Source: SIG459 sp045532145 (GTDB lineage Bacteria; Bacillota; Clostridia; Oscillospirales; Oscillospiraceae). From it: a stretch of DNA of 9,870 nucleotides. The stretch lies in the NCBI GenBank assembly GCA_045532145.1, contig JAZSFJ010000060.1:1-9870 (forward strand). Direction: 5' to 3'. This document shows, one piece after another, positions 6,803 through 9,870 of this stretch (positions are counted from its first letter, which is position 1; every line of letters starts with the position of its first letter). The notes below the pieces were generated by a model. That model did no database searches and was not told where the DNA came from. It saw only the letters and a program-made list of their open reading frames with translations. The translations under genes were made by a program, and so were the position numbers.

Positions 6803-8785
6803 TTAAATGCCAAGAGCCACGCCGAAGCCTTCCCGGACGGCGTCGCCTATCATGCGGGGACGGAGACAGTCTCCGATTATGTAAACCTCGGTTTCGGGTA
6901 TGGCATGACGGAGAGCATTCACAACATCCTTCCGGGGGCGCAGTCCCGCCGCCATAAGCACCGTGTCGCAGCTTATTTTCTCGATCTCGCCGCTTTCTGT
7001 CGCCTGACAGAGAATGTGGTCGGGGTGGATGGAAAGGAGCTTCCTGCCTGTTTTTACGGCTCCACCGGCTGTTGTGATTATTTCGCAAAGCTCATCGTCA
7101 GCGCGGACGACACCTCTGGGGAGCTTGGGGAGCATCTCTATAAGGGTCACCTTTTTGCCTTTGGCCGCAAGGGCGGCTCCTCCTTCAAGACCCACGGAGC
7201 CTCCGCCTATGATGACTACGTTCTCACCAACGGGACAAAGACCCATGTCGGCCTCTCCGCACCAGTGTACATGGGGAAGCTCGCTTCCGGGAACGGGGAG
7301 CATAATGGGCTCGGCACCTGCGGCGATGACCATGGCGTCAGGGGCTATCTCCCGGACAAGCTCAGCGCTTGCCTCGGTGGAGGTGCGTATCTCCGCGCCG
7401 CAGCGGAGGAACTCGCGGATAAGCCAGTCTCTAAAAATGGGCATATCCTCTTTCAGATGCATGGCGGCGGCTGTCACCAGATTGCCGCCCACCTTTTCGC
7501 CTTTTTCAAGAACGATGACCTCGTGTCCCCGCTCCCGGAGAGTGATTGCGGCCTGCATTCCTCCGGGGCCTGCGCCAACAACGAGGACCTTTTTCTTTTT
7601 ACGGGCGAGGGGAACCTCGCCGTGGTCCAGCTCAAGTTCCCGGCCCAACTTGGGATTTACTCCGCAAGCCACGGTTTTGGTCTCACGCACACGCTTGCCG
7701 CAGAAGTTGCAGCGAATGCAGGGGCGTACCTCCTCGGGTTTGTTGAAGGCGTACTTTCTGGGCATCTCAGGGTCTGCCATAAGAGCACGGGCCATGAGTA
7801 CAAAGTCTGCCCAGCCCTCGGAGAGTATTTTTTCGGCGGAGGCAAGATTATCTATGCCCGCAACGGCGCTGACCTTGCTTTTCAGCAGTTTTTTCAGCTC
7901 TGCGGCATATTTCACGTTCACCATCTTGCCCATAAACATATGGGGAGACCAGTATTTGAAATAGTTTATATCGGTGTGCATTCCGGCGGAGACGTTGACA
8001 ATGTCGAACATTCCGTCAGTCATCTGCAGCCAGCGCTTTGTCTCCTCAAAATGCATGCCTTCGGGATGCATATCATCGGCGGATATGCGCATCTCGATGA
8101 CGAAGTCCTCGCCGCATTTTTTTCTGATGCCCTCCAGAATTTCCAGACAGAAGCGGGCCCTGTTTTCAAGGCTGCCGCCGTATTCGTCGCCTCTGCGATT
8201 ATAAAGGGGGCTGAGGAACTGGGCGATAAGATTGGTGTGACCGGCGTGGAGGAAGCAGGAGTTCATGCCTGCCCTTTTGCAGCGGAAGGCGGCGTCGATG
8301 TACTTCTGCTGAATCTCCTTTATCTGCCCAAGGCTCATTTCCTCTGCGGCCACAGGGGCTCTGCCTCGAATGCCTGCGCGCATTATCTCGTTGGGCATGA
8401 GCTGAGCGCTGGGACCCAGACCGGGGGAGAGATTCAGGTCATAGTTGGAGTCGAGACCGGAGTGGTTTATCTCGCACTGGCCCACAACTCCGTACTGGTC
8501 AAACATATCCACAAGGCGGGTTAGACCGGGAATGTAGTGGTCGTTGTCCAGAGCTACCTGCCGGGGCTCGTCCTGAAATTTCTCAATGTCCACGGTGCAG
8601 TTGCCAAGGGTAATGATACCAGCGCCGCCCTTGGCAAAGGGGCGGAAATACTCAATATGCTCTGTGGTCATAAAGCCTTTGGGGTCTGTGTATTTGTGGG
8701 AGGTGGGGGCTAAATGTATGCGGTTTTTGTATTCAAGACCCCTTATTTCTATGGGCGAAAAAACATTTATAAACTTGCTTCCCAT
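6803..8785 (-). CDS. Old Yellow Enzyme-type NADH:flavin oxidoreductase / 2,4-dienoyl-CoA reductase family (FMN, 4Fe-4S, FAD)
   Basis: A 660-residue cytosolic enzyme with the full architecture of 2,4-dienoyl-CoA reductase, bile-acid reductases (BaiCD, BaiH) and trimethylamine dehydrogenase. It has an N-terminal TIM barrel for FMN (residues 1-345), a 4Fe-4S cluster and a C-terminal FAD/NAD(P) half. Active-site histidines are His180 and His183, followed by QFLSPLYNRRGDEYGGSLEN. Cluster cysteines are 356, 359, 362 and 374, a CxxCxxC spacing like trimethylamine dehydrogenase rather than the CxxCxxxC of FadH and BaiCD. GAGPGG is at 404-409, GGGSVG at 527-532 and IGDC near 637-640. Such enzymes reduce activated C=C bonds with NAD(P)H; the substrate is not readable. 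The start has GGAGG six bases upstream. It is the first gene of an operon with the following flavoprotein, with a promoter at 8828..8856. Confidence 0.9.
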   Translation of the reverse strand: MGSKFINVFSPIEIRGLEYKNRIHLAPTSHKYTDPKGFMTTEHIEYFRPFAKGGAGIITLGNCTVDIEKFQDEPRQVALDNDHYIPGLTRLVDMFDQYGVVGQCEINHSGLDSNYDLNLSPGLGPSAQLMPNEIMRAGIRGRAPVAAEEMSLGQIKEIQQKYIDAAFRCKRAGMNSCFLHAGHTNLIAQFLSPLYNRRGDEYGGSLENRARFCLEILEGIRKKCGEDFVIEMRISADDMHPEGMHFEETKRWLQMTDGMFDIVNVSAGMHTDINYFKYWSPHMFMGKMVNVKYAAELKKLLKSKVSAVAGIDNLASAEKILSEGWADFVLMARALMADPEMPRKYAFNKPEEVRPCIRCNFCGKRVRETKTVACGVNPKLGRELELDHGEVPLARKKKKVLVVGAGPGGMQAAITLRERGHEVIVLEKGEKVGGNLVTAAAMHLKEDMPIFRDWLIREFLRCGAEIRTSTEASAELVREIAPDAMVIAAGAEPIMLPVPGSELPHVHWCGEADMGLCPVGENVVIIGGGSVGLEGGAALAAKGKKVTLIEMLPKLPRGVVRADDELCEIITTAGGAVKTGRKLLSIHPDHILCQATESGEIEKISCDTVLMAAGLRPRKDVVNALRHAIPETEVYIIGDCLRPRMIGDAVREGFGVALGI

Positions 8786-8827
8786 GCTGCACCTCCGCTT
8801 AGAATCGCTTGAATTATATATGTAAAT

Positions 8828-8856
8828 AAAATATCAATTTTGCCCCACAGCGTCAA
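8828..8856 (-). promoter_or_regulatory. Probable promoter of the two-gene flavoenzyme operon
   Basis: On the minus strand, TTGACG (8856..8851, 5/6) and TATTTT (8833..8828, 4/6) are separated by 17 bases, about 45 bases upstream of the OYE-type start codon. A perfect TATAAT also lies nearer the gene (about 8812-8818) but has no good -35 partner. An inverted repeat at 8873-8895 lies just upstream and could bind a regulator. Confidence 0.55.
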
Positions 8857-8872
8857 GATGTAAGGCCATGTT

Positions 8873-8895
8873 ACAGGGGTGACAGCCCCCTGTCA
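8873..8895. repeat. Overlapping alternative inverted repeats upstream of the flavoenzyme operon
   Basis: ACAGGGG (8873-8879) can pair with CCCCTGT (8887-8893), or TGACAG (8880-8885) with CTGTCA (8890-8895); the two foldings exclude each other. The element lies 17-39 bases upstream of the operon's -35 box, a usual place for an activator or repressor site. Function is unknown. Confidence 0.55.
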
Positions 8896-9012
8896 TGCCA
8901 GAGGAAATGAAATTATTCATTATGGAAATTTCGGTCTGAGGCCGGAAGGACAAAGGCCTTATGCTTGTTTTTAACAAAAATTTTATCCTTTGTATGGCTG
9001 TACGGGGTGGAA

Positions 9013-9105
9013 ATGAGAAAAAATGGAAAGAAATGCTTTGCGATCAAAAAGATTGTGACAGGACTGAAAATAAAAATTCACGGCGGACCCAAGTCCGCCG
9101 TATGA
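9013..9105 (+). CDS. Possible 30-residue strongly basic peptide
   Basis: A short frame with nine Lys/Arg, one His and no acidic residues. The core CFAIKKIVTGLKIKIHGG alternates hydrophobic and basic residues, as in amphipathic or membrane-active peptides. GGGGTGG lies two bases before the ATG, a poor and too-close ribosome binding site, and no convincing promoter was found. The last codons fall in the GC hairpin at 9080-9101. This frame may be chance; it is recorded because the rest of the 8896-9324 stretch contains no other supported gene. Confidence 0.25.
   Translation: MRKNGKKCFAIKKIVTGLKIKIHGGPKSAV
9067..9101 (-). terminator. Rho-independent terminator on the minus strand without an assigned gene
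   Basis: ACGGCGGAC pairs perfectly with GTCCGCCGT around a four-base loop. Read on the minus strand it is followed by GAATTTTTATTTT, a classic intrinsic terminator. No convincing minus-strand gene lies upstream of it (9102 to about 9825), which suggests either an unrecognised small RNA ending here or a terminator guarding the flavoenzyme operon from read-through. Confidence 0.7.
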
Positions 9106-9174
9106 GGACACCGGGATGACTTTTCTCAAAGGGTAAAATGCATATTTCGTCCTTTGTGGCCTCCCGGGAAGGCT

Positions 9175-9216
9175 GAAATGAATTTCCGGGGAAGTGAAGA
9201 TTCATTTCGCGTTTTT
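9175..9216 (+). repeat. 9-bp inverted repeat followed by TTTTT
   Basis: GAAATGAAT (9175-9183) pairs with ATTCATTTC (9200-9208), followed on the plus strand by GCG and five T's. The stem is A+T-rich, so this is only a weak terminator candidate for a plus-strand transcript from the preceding region. Confidence 0.35.
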
Positions 9217-9260
9217 GCAGGATGCAAGTCTGCAAGTTACGCAAGGAAACTTGCAAAAAC
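9211..9260. repeat. Nested TGCA-rich direct and inverted repeats
   Basis: GTTTTTGCA (9211-9219) and TGCAAAAAC (9252-9260) are perfect inverted copies. Inside them, TGCAAGTT (9231-9238) is inverted as AACTTGCA (9248-9255), and TGCAAGTC/TGCAAGTT stand in tandem with an 8-base period (9223-9238). This gives several alternative hairpins on either strand. No known RNA family was recognised. Confidence 0.55.
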
Positions 9261-9324
9261 TTTGCTGTATTAAAATTATTGTGCAAAAATGCCAATATGG
9301 CTTGTGGAGCTTTTTATAAAATGC

Positions 9325-9352
9325 TTGATTTCCTGCAGGAAAAGAATATACT
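9325..9352 (+). promoter_or_regulatory. Probable promoter of the small membrane protein gene, with a palindrome in the spacer
   Basis: TTGATT (9325-9330, 4/6) and TATACT (9347-9352, 5/6) are separated by 16 bases. A perfect 14-bp palindrome, TTTCCTGCAGGAAA (9329-9342), fills most of the spacer and overlaps the -35 box, the usual position for a repressor site. Transcription would start near 9359. Confidence 0.45.
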
Positions 9353-9416
9353 GAGGGCAGAGGGAAACGTTGATATACCCTATGATTACTGTGAAATTCT
9401 GAAAGGAGAATTTGTG

Positions 9417-9497
9417 ATGCTTGTTGCTTTCGGCACCTTCGGAGCTCTCTATCTGGCCGGTATGATCGCAATGACTGTCCACGGTCTGAAAGACTGA
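9417..9497 (+). CDS. 26-residue single-pass membrane small protein
   Basis: The protein starts MLVAFGTFGALYLAGMIAM and ends TVHGLKD: one hydrophobic helix of about 19 residues with a short polar, C-terminally charged tail. The frame is open further upstream, but AAAGGAG with an eight-base spacer sits directly before ATG 9417. The promoter at 9325-9352 fits this start, so the upstream part is leader and not protein. A hairpin terminator follows at 9522. The unit is a complete transcript of about 190 bases with one tiny gene. The family is not recognised. It could be a small regulator of a membrane complex, a signal peptide-like protein, or a type I toxin; the lack of Lys/Arg at the N-terminus argues against a secretion signal. 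Confidence 0.55.
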   Translation: MLVAFGTFGALYLAGMIAMTVHGLKD

Positions 9498-9521
9498 TTC
9501 CTTGTTTATTGATAAATATTA

Positions 9522-9551
9522 AAAGCGCCGCGGCTTCCGCTGCGGCGCTTT
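9522..9551. terminator. GC-rich hairpin terminator after the small membrane protein gene
   Basis: AAAGCGCCGC (9522-9531) pairs perfectly with GCGGCGCTTT (9542-9551) around a ten-base loop. The T-tract is short on the plus strand (TTT within the stem) and better on the minus strand (TTTTAATATTTA), so it may work in both directions. Confidence 0.65.
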
Positions 9552-9560
9552 CAGTCTACC

Positions 9561-9598
9561 ATCAGCGTAGGGGCGACCACAGGTCGCACCTACGCTGA
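9561..9598. repeat. Long near-perfect palindrome of the GTAGGGGC type
   Basis: TCAGCGTAGG-GCGACC and GGTCGC-CCTACGCTGA form a 16-bp stem with a single mismatch and a three-base loop. It is the first module of the repeat cluster that runs to about 9753. Confidence 0.8.
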
Positions 9599-9755
9599 AA
9601 TATCAGGCGAATCCCGCAGGGCGCGTCGTTTGCACACTTCACACGGGACGTCGGGGACTCCGGCCCCTACGATGGTGCGGCAGAAAAGTCTGCGGCAGGA
9701 GCCGTAGGGCGGCCGCTTGCTGCCGCCGTTACTTGCCCCTACATTGTTGACCGGG
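9599..9755. repeat. Cluster of further GTAGGGGC-type inverted repeats
   Basis: Three more boundaries with the core GTAGGGGC or GCCCCTAC occur (near 9663-9671, 9703-9710 and 9735-9742). They enclose short inverted arms such as GGGG..CCCC around 9653-9667 and GGCGGC..GCCGCC around 9708-9728, and a direct repeat TGCGGCAG (9676-9683, 9691-9698). Such palindromes are widespread between genes in Oscillospiraceae-type genomes. Together with the preceding palindrome this accounts for the 9498-9825 stretch; open frames crossing it have no coding character. Confidence 0.6.
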
Positions 9756-9781
9756 AAATTTGTGATATATCCTGTTGCCTG

Positions 9782-9817
9782 AAAAAAAGGCGGCAGCACA
9801 AGCTGCGGGCTTTTTTT
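9782..9817. terminator. Bidirectional terminator-like hairpin with A7/T7 flanks
   Basis: AAAAAAAGGC..GGCAGC pairs imperfectly (two mismatches) with GCTGCG..GCTTTTTTT around an ACAA loop, with seven T's on either strand. It lies nine bases beyond the likely stop codon of the minus-strand gene that enters from the right. Confidence 0.7.
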
Positions 9818-9825
9818 ATGTGGGG

Positions 9826-9870
9826 TTATTTTTTTTCCATTGCTATTTCGCCGCGGCTTATGCAGGTATC
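9826..9870 (-). CDS. C-terminal end of an unidentified minus-strand gene
   Basis: The last 45 bases read on the minus strand as 14 codons plus a TAA stop at 9828..9826, ending in SRGEIAMEKK. The terminator at 9782-9817 follows nine bases later, as expected for a real gene end. Another minus-strand frame is also open over this short stretch, so the assignment rests on the stop-terminator arrangement. The protein is not recognised. Confidence 0.45.
   Translation of the reverse strand, partial: DTCISRGEIAMEKK

Noticed and set aside
5942..8524. Plus-strand open frame of 860 codons opposite the two flavoenzymes
   Set aside because: It spans both flavoenzyme genes and their gap in antisense, an effect of G+C-rich codon use; both opposite proteins have clear cofactor motifs.
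9044..9295. Minus-strand frame of 83 codons in the right intergenic region
   Set aside because: It reads through the intrinsic terminator hairpin and the nested repeats, has no ribosome binding site and no recognisable features.
9222..9416. N-terminal extension of the 26-residue small protein to 91 residues
   Set aside because: The extension starts inside nested repeats without a ribosome binding site and would span the promoter at 9325-9352; ATG 9417 has a strong site.
8786..9416. Known riboswitch or tRNA in the 630-base gene-poor stretch
   Set aside because: Consensus cores of common riboswitches (c-di-GMP, cobalamin, SAM, TPP, guanidine, fluoride) and the tRNA T-loop were looked for by eye and not found.
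9561..9755. CRISPR array
   Set aside because: The repeats are palindromic modules of unequal length and alternating orientation, without regular repeats and spacers or cas genes.

Overview
The window looks like chromosomal DNA from a gut-type anaerobic Clostridia (Oscillospiraceae-like) member. The reasons are strong AGGAGG Shine-Dalgarno sites, a moderately high G+C content in the genes with A+T-rich promoters, an rplM-rpsI pair with a Firmicutes-style leader, oxygen-independent flavin/Fe-S reductases, and an intergenic cluster of palindromes built on the core GTAGGGGC. The taxon is an inference; no rRNA or other direct marker is present.

Left part (1-1160): on the minus strand, rplM (uL13) and rpsI (uS9) form the usual two-gene operon. 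It has a near-consensus promoter, a short hairpin leader and a rho-independent terminator. Beyond the terminator the first 5 bases of another minus-strand gene are visible, with its own ribosome binding site and a possible promoter. A second promoter on the plus strand appears to share the -35 region of the rplM promoter and to drive a TtcA-family tRNA thiolation enzyme (1281-2027). A MATE-family membrane transporter (2028-3392) abuts that gene directly.

Middle part (3393-5266): a minus-strand membrane protein of the DUF2238/YjdF type converges on the MATE gene across a long hairpin. Divergent from it is a PAP2/inositol-phosphorylceramide-synthase-like membrane phosphatase or lipid transferase, which ends at a strong bidirectional terminator.

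Right part (5267-8856): a self-contained minus-strand operon with its own promoter encodes a 660-residue Old Yellow Enzyme/2,4-dienoyl-CoA reductase-type protein (FMN, 4Fe-4S, FAD/NAD(P)), followed after 15 bases by a 506-residue FAD protein of the fumarate reductase/3-ketosteroid dehydrogenase superfamily. Both have the cofactor motifs of their families but depart from the common active-site sequences. Together they suggest reduction of an alpha,beta-unsaturated substrate that is not fumarate. This is the most interesting metabolic unit here.

The last kilobase (8857-9870) has no long gene. It holds several inverted repeats, an orphan minus-strand terminator, a possible 30-residue basic peptide, a well-framed 26-residue hydrophobic small protein with its own promoter and terminator, a cluster of GTAGGGGC palindromes, a bidirectional terminator, and what looks like the last 14 codons of a further minus-strand gene running off the window.
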